11,085 nucleotides of DNA from the NCBI GenBank assembly GCA_018725205.1, contig QLUB01000066.1, positions 1-11,085 of the forward strand, read 5' to 3'. Positions within the stretch are counted from its first letter, which is position 1. Each line of letters opens with the position of its first letter. Below the pieces are notes generated by a model. It made no database searches, was not told the origin of the DNA, and was given only the letters and a program-made list of their open reading frames with translations. This DNA is from a candidate division NPL-UPA2 bacterium. GTDB lineage: Bacteria; Bacillota; UBA994. Positions 1 to 7,664 of the stretch are shown here, piece after piece. Both the position numbers and the translations under genes were made by a program.

Positions 1-1
1 G

Positions 2-979
2 CAAATGGGGCTGGCTGGGGCTACGGCAGGTTGGGTATGGCAGCAGAGCGGGGCTGCGACGACTATGCTGTCGGCAGCGGGCATTGGTGGCATGCTAATA
101 ACGTTTCTGGCCTACTATGTCGTAAACGCCTTGCTCCCGCTGACCGCCGTGGCGCTGCAAACCGGCCGTCGCCTAGGGGACATTTTCCGCCCGCTGGTAG
201 GCTGGAGTGTTCCGGCATACTTGGCCACCGCGCCGCTAGCCGTGCTAATTGCTCTGCTTTACCAGAGCGCGGGTTATGTGGCGGTGGTGCTGTTTCTTTT
301 GCCGCTGCTTCTCGCGCGCATGTCACTGCAGCTTTACCGCGACGCGCGGCGCGGCTATGTGGAGACCGTGCATGCTTTAGCCGACGCCATTGACGCCAAG
401 GACACATATACCGGCGGACACTCCGCACGCGTGGCCTTTTATGCGCGTGAGCTGGGCAAGCGTCTCGGCTGGAAGGAAGAGCGCCTAGAGCAATTGACCT
501 TTATGGCTTTGCTGCACGATATGGGGAAAATAGGCATCAAGGACCAGCTCTTAAACAAGGCCGGGCGCTACAACGATGAAGACAAACAAACAATGAACGT
601 CCACGCTACCTTAGGCGCGGATATTATCGCCAGGAGCACTCCTTTGCGCACCATCGCCAACTATGTGCGCCATCACCACGAGCACTACGACGGGAGCGGG
701 TACCCAAGTAGGCTGCAAGGCGAGGAAATTCCGGAGGGCGCGCGCATAATTGCCGTAGCCGACTGTTTTGACGCCATTACCTCTGTCCGCACTTACACCG
801 TCGCGCGGCCGGTGCACTTAGCGCTAGAGGAACTGCAGCGCTGCAGCGGCAGGCAGTTTGACCCGCAAGTCGTGCGCGCCATGGAGGAGCTAATGCGGGA
901 GAGGGGCGAAGCCTCGGCCGCCGCGCACGAGGTGGCCGCCGCCAAAGCGAGCGTACTTGCGAGCCTGCAGAACGAGTGA
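2..979 (+). CDS. HD-GYP domain phosphohydrolase, membrane-anchored, 5' end probably outside window
   Basis: Likely cyclic-di-GMP phosphodiesterase acting at the cytoplasmic face of the membrane. Residues are counted from the ATG at 5. Residues about 24-108 are hydrophobic and form two or three membrane helices. A catalytic HD-GYP domain covers about 118-297. Visible metal and active-site signatures are GGHS (H139), HDMGKIG (171-177), H200, the HHE run at 224-226 followed by DGSGYP (229-234), and VADCFDA (251-257). These match the HD-GYP family well, including the GYP triplet that separates it from plain HD domains. The frame stays open through base 2, and relatives usually carry a longer N-terminal membrane or sensor region, so the ATG at 5 is probably internal. 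The Ala/Glu-rich tail (about 300-324) is unremarkable. It ends 65 bases before secA. The specific signal sensed is unknown; substrate is inferred from the family. Confidence 0.9.
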   Translation, partial: QMGLAGATAGWVWQQSGAATTMLSAAGIGGMLITFLAYYVVNALLPLTAVALQTGRRLGDIFRPLVGWSVPAYLATAPLAVLIALLYQSAGYVAVVLFLLPLLLARMSLQLYRDARRGYVETVHALADAIDAKDTYTGGHSARVAFYARELGKRLGWKEERLEQLTFMALLHDMGKIGIKDQLLNKAGRYNDEDKQTMNVHATLGADIIARSTPLRTIANYVRHHHEHYDGSGYPSRLQGEEIPEGARIIAVADCFDAITSVRTYTVARPVHLALEELQRCSGRQFDPQVVRAMEELMRERGEASAAAHEVAAAKASVLASLQNE

Positions 980-985
980 TAGAAT
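957..985 (+). promoter_or_regulatory. Candidate sigma-A promoter for secA
   Basis: TTGCGA (957-962, 4 of 6 to the -35 consensus) and TAGAAT (980-985, 5 of 6 to the -10 consensus) are separated by exactly 17 bases. The element lies across the 3' end of the HD-GYP gene and would start transcription near 992, just ahead of the leader hairpin. This rests on sequence match only. Confidence 0.4.
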
Positions 986-999
986 AATATGTGTCAACC

Positions 1000-1029
1000 C
1001 GAGCTTTCCTAGCGAAAGCTTGTTTTGTT
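1000..1029 (+). terminator. Hairpin plus T-run in the secA leader: terminator of the HD-GYP gene or attenuator
   Basis: Bases 1000-1008 pair with 1014-1022: nine pairs, one of them G-U, around a CTAGC loop. TTTTGTT follows directly at 1023-1029. This is the layout of an intrinsic terminator, though the stem is only moderately G+C-rich. It sits between the upstream stop codon and the secA ribosome binding site. It could end read-through from the HD-GYP gene. If the promoter at 957-985 is real, it would instead act inside the secA leader as an attenuator. Confidence 0.5.
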
Positions 1030-1030
1030 A

Positions 1031-1039
1031 AAGGGGGAG
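1031..1039 (+). promoter_or_regulatory. Ribosome binding site that fixes the secA start
   Basis: AAGGGGGAG lies five bases before GTG 1045. It supports that codon over the in-frame GTG at 991, which has no Shine-Dalgarno and would translate through the hairpin at 1000-1029. Confidence 0.75.
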
Positions 1040-1044
1040 CTCTT

Positions 1045-3699
1045 GTGCTCAGACTAATTAAGGACCTGTTTGATTCCAACGCGCGCGAAATTAAGCGCAT
1101 GCAAAAGACAGTGGAGAGCATTAACGCTTTCGAGGCGGAGTATCTCAAACTTAGCGACGAGGCTTTGCGGGCAACTACCGCTACCTTGCGCCAGCGCTTA
1201 GCTCAAGGCAGCGCGCTCGACGACTTATTGCCGGAGGCCTTTGCCGCCGTGCGCGAAGCGAGTAAGCGCGTCATCGGGCAGCGCCATTTCGACGTGCAGC
1301 TCCTGGGTGGCATGGTGCTCCACAGTGGGCGCATCGCCGAAATGAAAACAGGCGAAGGCAAGACGCTCGTTGCTACCCTTGCCGCGTATCTAAACGCTTT
1401 ACCCGGCCACGGCGTACACGTCGTCACGGTGAACGACTACCTCGCCCGCTTTCACAGCGAGTGGATGGGCCAGATCTACCGCTTCTTAGGGCTTGAAGTC
1501 GGGCTGATTGTGCACGGCCTTTCCTTTGCCGAGCGGCGCGCGGCCTATGCCGCCGACATTACCTATGGCACAAACAACGAGTTCGGCTTTGATTATTTGC
1601 GCGACAATATGGTGGGGGAGCCGGCGCAAATGGTGCAGCGCAAACTCTACTACGCCATCGTGGACGAAGTAGACAGCATCTTAATTGACGAGGCGCGCAC
1701 CCCGCTCATTATCTCAGGTCAAGGCGATGACTCTACCGACCTCTATCACCGTTTCGCCAAGCTGGTGACCTCGTTCCGCCCGGAAGTGGATTACACCGTG
1801 GACGAGAAGCTAAAGACAGTCGCCGCCACGGAAGTCGGCGTGCATAAGGCGGAACGAGTCCTGGGCGTAGAGAACCTCTACGACAACACCAATCTCACCC
1901 TGCAGCATCACTTAAACCAAGCCATCCGCGCCAAGGCACTAATGAAGCTAGACCGCGACTACGTCAAACAAGACGGCGAGATCATCATTGTGGACGAGTT
2001 TACGGGCCGCCTGATGCACGGGCGGCGCTACAGCGCCGGTCTCCACCAAGCCATAGAGGCCAAGGAAGGCGTAAAGATTGAAAAAGAGAGCCAGACGCTG
2101 GCCAGCATAACATTCCAGAACTACTTCCGCATGTACGAAAAGCTGTCCGGCATGACCGGTACTGCGGTAACCGAGGAAGAAGAGTTTCGCCATATCTATA
2201 AAATGGACGTCGTGGTTCTGCCTACGCACCGTCCCATGATTCGCCAAGACCTCCCCGACGTGGTGTTTAAGACCGAGCGTGCCAAGTACCAAGCGGCAGT
2301 CGAGGATATCGTCAAGCGCCATGCCAGCGGCCAGCCCATCCTAGTGGGCACCATCTCCATCGAAAAATCGGAACACTTAAGCGGCCTCCTTAAAAAACGG
2401 GGCATTCCCCACCAAGTGCTCAACGCCAAACACCACGCGCGCGAGGCGGAGATTATAGCGCAAGCCGGGCGCTACCGTGCGGTGACCATCGCCACGAATA
2501 TGGCCGGCCGCGGCACGGACATACTGCTCGGCGGTAACGCCGAGTTCCTAGCCCGCCACGCCTTAGTGCTGGAGGGGGTGCAGCCGGAAGAACTGTTCGC
2601 GCTAAGCTTGCGCCACGATGACGAGACTGTAGCCTTAAGAGAGCGCTACCGAGCGGAGCTCGCGAAGTGGCGCCAATTAACCGAGGCAGAATACAGCAAA
2701 GTGTTGGCCGCCGGTGGCTTACACGTTATGGGCACGGAGCGGCACGAGGCGCGCCGCATTGACAACCAGCTGCGCGGACGTTCCGGCCGCCAAGGGGACA
2801 TCGGCAGCTCACAGTTCTATCTTTCACTGCAGGACGACCTGATGCGCCTGTTTGGCGGCGAGATGATTGCCACGCTCATGGATAAGCTGCGCGTGGAAGA
2901 AGATATGCCGCTAGAACACGGGATGCTCTCCGGTGCCATTGAGCGAGCGCAAAAGCGCGTCGAGGGCCGCAACTTTGATTTGCGCAAGCATGTGCTGGAG
3001 TACGACGATGTCCTTAACAAGCAGCGCGAAGTGATTTACCGGCAGCGCCGCCAAGCCCTGACGGGCGAACTGACAGGTGTGGCAGAAGGAATGCTCGACG
3101 AAATGGTGGGGCGCGCGGTAGACGCCTATATCCCCGACAAGACATACCCTGAGGAGTGGGACGTGGCGGGGCTTAAGGACGCGCTCATGGAAATAGTGCC
3201 TTTACCTAGCGTCGACGCGGAGACTTGGCGGAAGTTTACTAGGAACGGCTTAGCCGAAGAGATTAGCGAGCTTGCGCGCGGTGCGCTGGCCACGCGGGCA
3301 GAGCAGGTAGGCCTCGACATTTGGCATGACTTAAAGCGGGTGATCATCCTACGTATGGTCGACACCAAGTGGATGTCCCACCTCGATAATATGGACGAGT
3401 TGCGTCAGGGGATAGGCTTACGGGCCTACGGGCAGAAAGACCCCTTGGTAGAATACAAACTCGAAGCCTTCGATATGTTTACGCAGATGATCGAGGAAAT
3501 TAAGGCTGACGTAGTGCGCTACATGTTCCGTGTGCAAGTGGTGAGCGAGCCGCGCACAACTCCTGCCGGGAGAGCGCGGTCGGTGCCTGCGGCGCGACCT
3601 GTCGGCCGGGCTACCGAACCAACTGCGCTCGGGCGCAACGACCCTTGCCCCTGCAAAAGCGGCAAGAAATACAAGAAATGCTGCGGCCGCGACGCCTAA
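1045..3699 (+). CDS. secA: Preprotein translocase ATPase SecA
   Basis: Motor ATPase that drives unfolded preproteins through the SecYEG channel at the cytoplasmic membrane. The 884-residue product is full length (usual range about 800-900). Motifs in order: Walker A MKTGEGKT at 100-107; TYGTNNEFGFDYLRDN at about 173-188; Walker B region VDEVDSILIDEARTP at 206-220, with the preprotein-crosslinking domain following; SGMTGTA at 368-374; second nucleotide-binding fold with TNMAGRGTDI at 484-493 and QLRGRSGRQGD at 575-585; the helical scaffold and wing region with WMSHLDNMDELRQGI at 776-790; and a C-terminal zinc-binding tail with cysteines 868, 870, 879 and 880 around SGKKYKK. GTG 1045 is chosen for its strong ribosome binding site and because the protein then begins like other SecAs. 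secA precedes prfB here, as in many Bacillota, but no hpf/raiA gene lies immediately upstream. The secA stop is 16 bases before the prfB start, so the two are probably co-transcribed. Confidence 0.98.
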   Translation: MLRLIKDLFDSNAREIKRMQKTVESINAFEAEYLKLSDEALRATTATLRQRLAQGSALDDLLPEAFAAVREASKRVIGQRHFDVQLLGGMVLHSGRIAEMKTGEGKTLVATLAAYLNALPGHGVHVVTVNDYLARFHSEWMGQIYRFLGLEVGLIVHGLSFAERRAAYAADITYGTNNEFGFDYLRDNMVGEPAQMVQRKLYYAIVDEVDSILIDEARTPLIISGQGDDSTDLYHRFAKLVTSFRPEVDYTVDEKLKTVAATEVGVHKAERVLGVENLYDNTNLTLQHHLNQAIRAKALMKLDRDYVKQDGEIIIVDEFTGRLMHGRRYSAGLHQAIEAKEGVKIEKESQTLASITFQNYFRMYEKLSGMTGTAVTEEEEFRHIYKMDVVVLPTHRPMIRQDLPDVVFKTERAKYQAAVEDIVKRHASGQPILVGTISIEKSEHLSGLLKKRGIPHQVLNAKHHAREAEIIAQAGRYRAVTIATNMAGRGTDILLGGNAEFLARHALVLEGVQPEELFALSLRHDDETVALRERYRAELAKWRQLTEAEYSKVLAAGGLHVMGTERHEARRIDNQLRGRSGRQGDIGSSQFYLSLQDDLMRLFGGEMIATLMDKLRVEEDMPLEHGMLSGAIERAQKRVEGRNFDLRKHVLEYDDVLNKQREVIYRQRRQALTGELTGVAEGMLDEMVGRAVDAYIPDKTYPEEWDVAGLKDALMEIVPLPSVDAETWRKFTRNGLAEEISELARGALATRAEQVGLDIWHDLKRVIILRMVDTKWMSHLDNMDELRQGIGLRAYGQKDPLVEYKLEAFDMFTQMIEEIKADVVRYMFRVQVVSEPRTTPAGRARSVPAARPVGRATEPTALGRNDPCPCKSGKKYKKCCGRDA

Positions 3700-3715
3700 C
3701 CTAAGGAGGAACACT

Positions 3716-4841
3716 GTGTTAAACGCTGTAGAATTACGCCAACAAGCGGAACGACTGCAAGCTAAGACCCAAGCACTCCGGGGGTCTCTTTGACCTAGAG
3801 ACAAAGCAATCACGCATCAAGTCCCTAGAAGAACAGATGCTGGCCCCTGACTTCTGGCAGACGCAGAGCACAGCACAAACTGTACTCACGCACCTCACGC
3901 AACTGCGCGGCGAAGTAGAGAGATGGTCGGCACTCGCGCGTGAAGCGGATGACCTCACCGAGCTGATTGCCTTGGCCGAGGAGCTAACTGACGAGGACGC
4001 GCTCAGTGAGGCGGCGCGGCGATTACCGGCGGCTACTCTGCGCCAGTCGCAGCTTGAACTTAGCCTGCTTCTCTCTGGCCCCTACGACAGCCGGAGCGCC
4101 ATCTTAGAACTCCACCCCGGCGCGGGTGGTGTTGACTCGCAGGATTGGGCGGCCATGCTCATGCGCATGTATATACGCTACTGCGAGCGCGTGGGCTTTA
4201 ATGTGGAAGTGCTCGATTATCTGGCGGGTGAGGAAGCTGGCCTTAAGAGCGTTGCTTTGCTGGTGAAAGGCGAAATGGCTTACGGGTATCTGCAGGCCGA
4301 ACGCGGCGTGCATCGTTTAGTGCGCCTTTCTCCTTTCGATGCCGCCAATCGCCGCCATACTTCGTTTGCTTCGGTGTCGGTGTTGCCCGAAATCCCCGAG
4401 GACACCGAAATTGAGATCGCAGCCGAAGACTTGCGCATTGACACTTACCGCAGCAGCGGCGCAGGCGGGCAAAGCGTCAACAAGACCGACTCCGCCGTGC
4501 GCATTACCCACCTGCCGACCGGCATCGTGGTGCAGTGCCAGAACGAGCGCTCGCAACTCAACAACAAGACTACCGCGCTCAGGATGCTTAGGAGCAAACT
4601 CATGGAGCGGAAACTCCGCGCGCAGCAGCAGGAAGTCGATCGCCTACGCGGAGACGCAGGCGAAATCGCTTGGGGCAACCAAATTCGCAGCTACGTCTTT
4701 CACCCCTACAATATGGTGAAGGACCACCGTACGAATACGGACACCGGCAACGTCATGGCGGTGATGGACGGCGCGCTCGACATGTTTATTGCGAGTTTCT
4801 TGCGCTGGCAAGCGGAGCGCAACCGGGGCCTAAAACAATAA
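3716..4841 (+). CDS. prfB: Peptide chain release factor 2, expressed by programmed +1 frameshift
   Basis: Recognises UAA and UGA stop codons and triggers peptide release on the ribosome. The gene is split: 25 codons from GTG 3716 run to an in-frame TGA at 3791-3793. Translation resumes +1 at GAC 3792-3794 and runs to the TAA at 4839-4841, so the coding parts are 3716-3790 and 3792-4841, giving 374 residues. In that numbering the stop-recognition tripeptide SPF is at 205-207 and the catalytic GGQ at 250-252, the positions known for Escherichia coli RF2. SPF, rather than PxT, identifies RF2 and not RF1. AAGGAGG at 3703-3709 with six bases of spacing supports GTG 3716. The ATG at 3837 inside the downstream frame has no good ribosome binding site and would delete the N-terminal domain. 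The UGA makes expression autoregulatory: when RF2 is scarce, frameshifting wins and more RF2 is made. Confidence 0.96.
3779..3794 (+). promoter_or_regulatory. prfB programmed +1 frameshift signal
   Basis: The stretch reads CGG GGG TCT CTT TGA C. The G-run pairs with the 16S anti-Shine-Dalgarno and lies three bases before the slippery CTT, followed by TGA in a weak C context. This is the arrangement of the well-studied E. coli site (AGG GGG TAT CTT TGA C), and the stop falls at codon 26 in both. The peptidyl-tRNA slips from CUU to UUU and decoding resumes at GAC. Confidence 0.95.
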
Positions 4842-4889
4842 AGGGATTCCCATGTCGCTGTGGAATATTCACGCAATAAGCCTAACGGC

Positions 4890-4896
4890 AGGGGGG
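4890..4896 (+). promoter_or_regulatory. Ribosome binding site that fixes the DUF2993 start
   Basis: AGGGGGG lies six bases before GTG 4903. The alternative in-frame ATG at 4852 has only a weaker AAAGGG ahead of it and would put 17 non-signal-like residues before the membrane anchor. Confidence 0.6.
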
Positions 4897-4902
4897 ATTG
4901 CA

Positions 4903-5592
4903 GTGAAAAAAGCCGCCATCGTTTTATCTATACTGCTTGCTCTCGTGGTGATTGCGGAGCTGTCGGCGCCGCGCCTGATTGCGCGGGGACTGGAAATAGG
5001 GCTGCGGAGGACTTTAGGGGCCGATGTGAAAATCCGCTTAGACGCCTATCCCTCCCTGCGGCTGCTACTTGGCCAGTTTGAGGAGCTTACGGTAGTCGCA
5101 AGGGGCGTTGACCTCGGGGGACTTACAGCCGAGGAGTACGCTTTGGCGGCAGAGCAGGTAATAGTGAACCTGCGGCAACTCCTAATGCGGCGCGAACTCA
5201 GGTTTGTCAATCAAGGCCGTCTCACTGTGCAGGTGACGATCGCCGAGGGTGAGTTAAGCAATTTCTTGCGTGGGAAAATACCTGTACTAAAAGACTGGCG
5301 CGTACAGATTAACGCGGGTAGCGCCGTAGCTATTGGCAAGCTTCCCCTGCAGAACATCGACCTTGACGTACGCGTCCACGGGAAGTTCCAAGCCTTGGGG
5401 AAAGAAAAAATCGCCTTTGTGCCGGAGCGAGTAGAAGTGCAAGGGGTGGACCTTCCGGCGGCACTGGTGCAAGCTTTGCTACAGGACAACCAGTTTTACA
5501 TCGATCTTAAGGCCGCACCTATGCCACTTGAGCTGATCGATGTTAAAATGGAACCGGGGAAACTCGTTGTGCGCGCGCGGGTGTTGGAATAA
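4903..5592 (+). CDS. DUF2993 (LmeA-like) membrane-anchored protein
   Basis: Product of 229 residues. Residues about 1-21 (MKKAAIVLSILLALVVIAEL) form a signal peptide or signal anchor with two lysines at the start, so the rest lies outside the cytoplasmic membrane. The remainder matches the DUF2993 pattern: an amphipathic helix (LIARGLEIGLRRTLG), then a strand-rich body with a P-x-L-x-x-L-x-G-x-F-x-x-L-x-V signature, a GELSNFLR segment in the middle, and alternating hydrophobic strands to the end. Family members include mycobacterial LmeA, which binds phospholipid and supports mannan elongation of lipomannan. A role in lipid or envelope-polymer handling is therefore possible here, but no catalytic residues are visible and function is not established. 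It follows prfB by 61 bases and may share its transcript; repeat-bearing DNA follows. Start choice is likely but not certain. Confidence 0.75.
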   Translation: MKKAAIVLSILLALVVIAELSAPRLIARGLEIGLRRTLGADVKIRLDAYPSLRLLLGQFEELTVVARGVDLGGLTAEEYALAAEQVIVNLRQLLMRRELRFVNQGRLTVQVTIAEGELSNFLRGKIPVLKDWRVQINAGSAVAIGKLPLQNIDLDVRVHGKFQALGKEKIAFVPERVEVQGVDLPAALVQALLQDNQFYIDLKAAPMPLELIDVKMEPGKLVVRARVLE

Positions 5593-5596
5593 GTGC

Positions 5597-5624
5597 GCAC
5601 GTGGCACTTGGCACATAGCACATA
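5597..5624. repeat. Four degenerate heptamer units GCACNTR
   Basis: Units are GCACGTG (5597-5603), GCACTTG (5604-5610), GCACATA (5611-5617) and GCACATA (5618-5624). They begin five bases after the DUF2993 stop. AAGTGC (5591-5596) and GCACTT (5604-5609) can also pair as a six-base stem with a seven-base loop, but no T-run follows, so this is not a convincing terminator. The seven-base period matches that of the perfect array at 5671-5722. Confidence 0.6.
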
Positions 5625-5670
5625 GTGGAGCGAGGCGGGGGCATCGCGCTAGAAACGTGCTCCGCGCCCC

Positions 5671-5722
5671 GACGGTTGACGGTTGACGGTTGACGGTTGA
5701 CGGTTGACGGTTGACGGTTGAC
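5671..5722. repeat. Tandem heptamer array, seven perfect GGTTGAC copies
   Basis: A partial unit GAC (5671-5673) is followed by seven identical GGTTGAC units from 5674 to 5722. The array lies between the DUF2993 gene and the DUF5693 gene, ending 43 bases before the latter's start. Every unit contains TTGAC, five of six bases of a -35 hexamer. No spacer sequence separates the units, so this is a simple short tandem repeat and not a CRISPR. Its length is not a multiple that keeps one frame, and no gene runs through it. Confidence 0.95.
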
Positions 5723-5747
5723 TGCGGAGAGGGCTGGCGGCTATCTT
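5718..5747 (+). promoter_or_regulatory. Possible promoter formed by the last heptamer
   Basis: TTGACT (5718-5723) and TATCTT (5742-5747) are 18 bases apart, matching the -35 and -10 consensus at 5 of 6 and 4 of 6 positions. The implied start of transcription near 5754 would fall inside the ribosome binding site at 5753-5759, which weakens the call. Confidence 0.22.
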
Positions 5748-5765
5748 GGTCTGGAGTGAAGTGTT

Positions 5766-7664
5766 TTGCGCAAAGTCGTGAGCCTAATCGTGCTCCTAAG
5801 CTTAGTGTGCGCGGGGCTAATCCTTATAGAGCGTCACGGAGTCGAAAGCGAGAACCGGCAAGTGGCGCTGTTTATGGACGGAACAGAGCTTCTCTTCCGC
5901 TCGCGCCTGACGGGACTAGACCTGCAGGCCTACTTGCATGAGCTTAAGGTAGCGGGTCTCTACGGGGTGGCGAGCCATGTGGTGGCGCTGCGGGATATGG
6001 TGCCACTCGGCGACATTGACATTAAGGCGGCCGGGGCTGAAGCCCGCGCCTATGCCGGGGAACTGGGGCTACGGTGGCCTACCCCGACCCAGACTGTACT
6101 ACATGTAAAGCGCGCTGAGCTGGTAGAACCGCTTATCGCTTTGGTCAAGCGTTTGTCAGGGGATAGACTCGAGACAACCGTGTTTGGCAATGTCATTTAC
6201 ACCGAAGTGCCTTACGAGCGCTTGCGGCGCTCCTCGCTGGGCTTTCCTGCCGACCTTAGGGCTGCGGCAGATGAGGCCGGGCTTACTTTCATGCCTGTGT
6301 TTTCCCCCTTTTCTGGCAGTACCGCAGCCGAGTTTGCGCACTTTCTTAACACAGGCGAGTTTGGCGGGGTTATGTTTACCGGCAATCGCATTGCCGAAGA
6401 CCTAGCGGGCAGCGACCTGCTACAAGAGGTAATCGCGCGGCGCGGACTTACTTTCTACTGGCTGCAGCGCGCCGATACGCTGAGAAGTTATGTGCCGCTA
6501 GATGGTGTCGAAGATGTCTTAACTGACGATACCGCCATTGTGCGTGCCTACCGTATCTCGCGCGCGGAGACCAACAACCCGGCCGTTACACCGGAAAATA
6601 TGACGGCGCGGTGGGTTAACTCCATTACCGACTACAACGTGCGCGCCATTTACATGCGGCCCTTCTTCCGCGAGCCGGATATCGCCTTTAACAGCCACTA
6701 CGTGCGCTACTTGATAGCGGCAGTAGAGCGCCTAGGCTTAACCCTAGGCTCGGCTGCCGGCTTCAGGCGCTTCTTCCCCCATCCCTTGGTGCAGGCCGGG
6801 GTAGGCCTCGGCATTGGGCTGTTGTGCTATGTACTGGCGTTAAAGGCTAAAATTCCTGTGGTGTTGGCGGGGCTTGGGTTTCTCGGTGTCGCGCTTGCGC
6901 AGTTTGGCCTGTTTACGCCCTGGGCGCTCTGGGTAAGGCTTGGCCTTGGGCTGGTAGGCGCCGTGGCCGCGAGTTTCGCCGCCTTGGCGTTACTTCGCGA
7001 ATGGAAGTGCCCGTGGCAGGGCTATTTCCTTATTAACCTAGCAACAACCGCTCTGGCCCTGTTGGTGGCGGCGTATCTCAGCGACTGGGAGTTTATTAAG
7101 GAGTTCCATTACTTTCGTGGCGTAAAAATACAATACTCCTTGCCGGTTGTGCTTTTTGCTGCCATGCTCTGGCTGCCGCGCCTGCGTCAATTGCCGCATG
7201 AGGTGCTCGGCGAAGTGCGCCGCTTCGGCCTATGGAAGTCTGTGACCGCAGTGCTCTTTCTGGGAGTGGTCTTTTACATTTACTTGCTCCGCGCCGGGCA
7301 CGCGCACGCCATCGGGCAATTTGAGCTTAACTTGCGTTTTTGGCTAGATGAAGTCCTTATCGCGCGTCCCCGCTTTAAGGAGATGCTTGTACATCCGGTG
7401 CTGCTAACGGTGCTGTACTACCGCCACCGCTTGCCGCGCCTAATCGTGGAGGGGGGCTTAGTGGTCTCTGTAATCGCGCAGGTTTCTATAGTCAACAGCT
7501 TTATGCATTTACGCACGCCCTTGGCCATATCGCTACTGCGCGTCTTTCACGGGTTGTGGCTGGGCACACTATTTGGGCTATTGGCCGTCGGGGCTGTAGC
7601 GTTGCTGTTTAAAATATACGGCGCATGGCCTTTCACAGGTACGCGGAGGTTTGGCAAACGATGA
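5766..7664 (+). CDS. DUF5693 family polytopic membrane protein
   Basis: Product of 632 residues. An N-terminal signal anchor (about 4-21) is followed by an extracytoplasmic domain of about 320 residues, then from about residue 343 to 620 a strongly hydrophobic region with roughly eight membrane helices. The extracytoplasmic part carries a GLYGVASHV segment near 64-72, and alternating strand and helix patterning suggests an alpha/beta fold. I see no known catalytic motif. Overall architecture and its place ahead of csaB match DUF5693, a Bacillota family of unknown function often found beside csaB. A role in making or exporting the pyruvylated wall polymer is inferred from context only. TTG 5766 is chosen because GGAGTGA (5753-5759) lies six bases upstream and it gives a lysine/arginine start before the anchor. 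An in-frame GTG at 5778 is less well placed. Its stop overlaps the next gene's start by four bases (ATGA). Confidence 0.75.
   Translation: MRKVVSLIVLLSLVCAGLILIERHGVESENRQVALFMDGTELLFRSRLTGLDLQAYLHELKVAGLYGVASHVVALRDMVPLGDIDIKAAGAEARAYAGELGLRWPTPTQTVLHVKRAELVEPLIALVKRLSGDRLETTVFGNVIYTEVPYERLRRSSLGFPADLRAAADEAGLTFMPVFSPFSGSTAAEFAHFLNTGEFGGVMFTGNRIAEDLAGSDLLQEVIARRGLTFYWLQRADTLRSYVPLDGVEDVLTDDTAIVRAYRISRAETNNPAVTPENMTARWVNSITDYNVRAIYMRPFFREPDIAFNSHYVRYLIAAVERLGLTLGSAAGFRRFFPHPLVQAGVGLGIGLLCYVLALKAKIPVVLAGLGFLGVALAQFGLFTPWALWVRLGLGLVGAVAASFAALALLREWKCPWQGYFLINLATTALALLVAAYLSDWEFIKEFHYFRGVKIQYSLPVVLFAAMLWLPRLRQLPHEVLGEVRRFGLWKSVTAVLFLGVVFYIYLLRAGHAHAIGQFELNLRFWLDEVLIARPRFKEMLVHPVLLTVLYYRHRLPRLIVEGGLVVSVIAQVSIVNSFMHLRTPLAISLLRVFHGLWLGTLFGLLAVGAVALLFKIYGAWPFTGTRRFGKR

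Noticed and set aside
63..428. 121-codon minus-strand open frame opposite the HD-GYP gene
   Set aside because: Arg/Ala-rich composition and no recognisable motif; explained as a shadow of the real gene.
991..1044. Upstream GTG at 991 as the secA start
   Set aside because: It has no ribosome binding site, translates through a terminator-like hairpin, and adds 18 residues not typical of SecA. GTG 1045 has a strong site.
3837..3839. ATG 3837 as the start of a 334-residue release factor
   Set aside because: It drops the N-terminal region. The frameshift site and the GTG at 3716 with AAGGAGG explain the full-length protein.
4852..4902. ATG 4852 as the DUF2993 start
   Set aside because: The ribosome binding site is weaker and the added 17 residues do not look like a signal peptide. 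It remains possible.
5627..5670. G+C-rich inverted segments as a terminator after DUF2993
   Set aside because: The complementary five-base pieces are not nested into one stem and no T-run follows.
5671..5722. CRISPR array
   Set aside because: The units are seven bases long and directly adjacent, with no spacers and no cas genes in the window.
7625..7660. ATG 7625 as the GT4 start
   Set aside because: It extends 36 bases into the DUF5693 gene, has no good ribosome binding site, and adds residues before the normal first strand of the fold.
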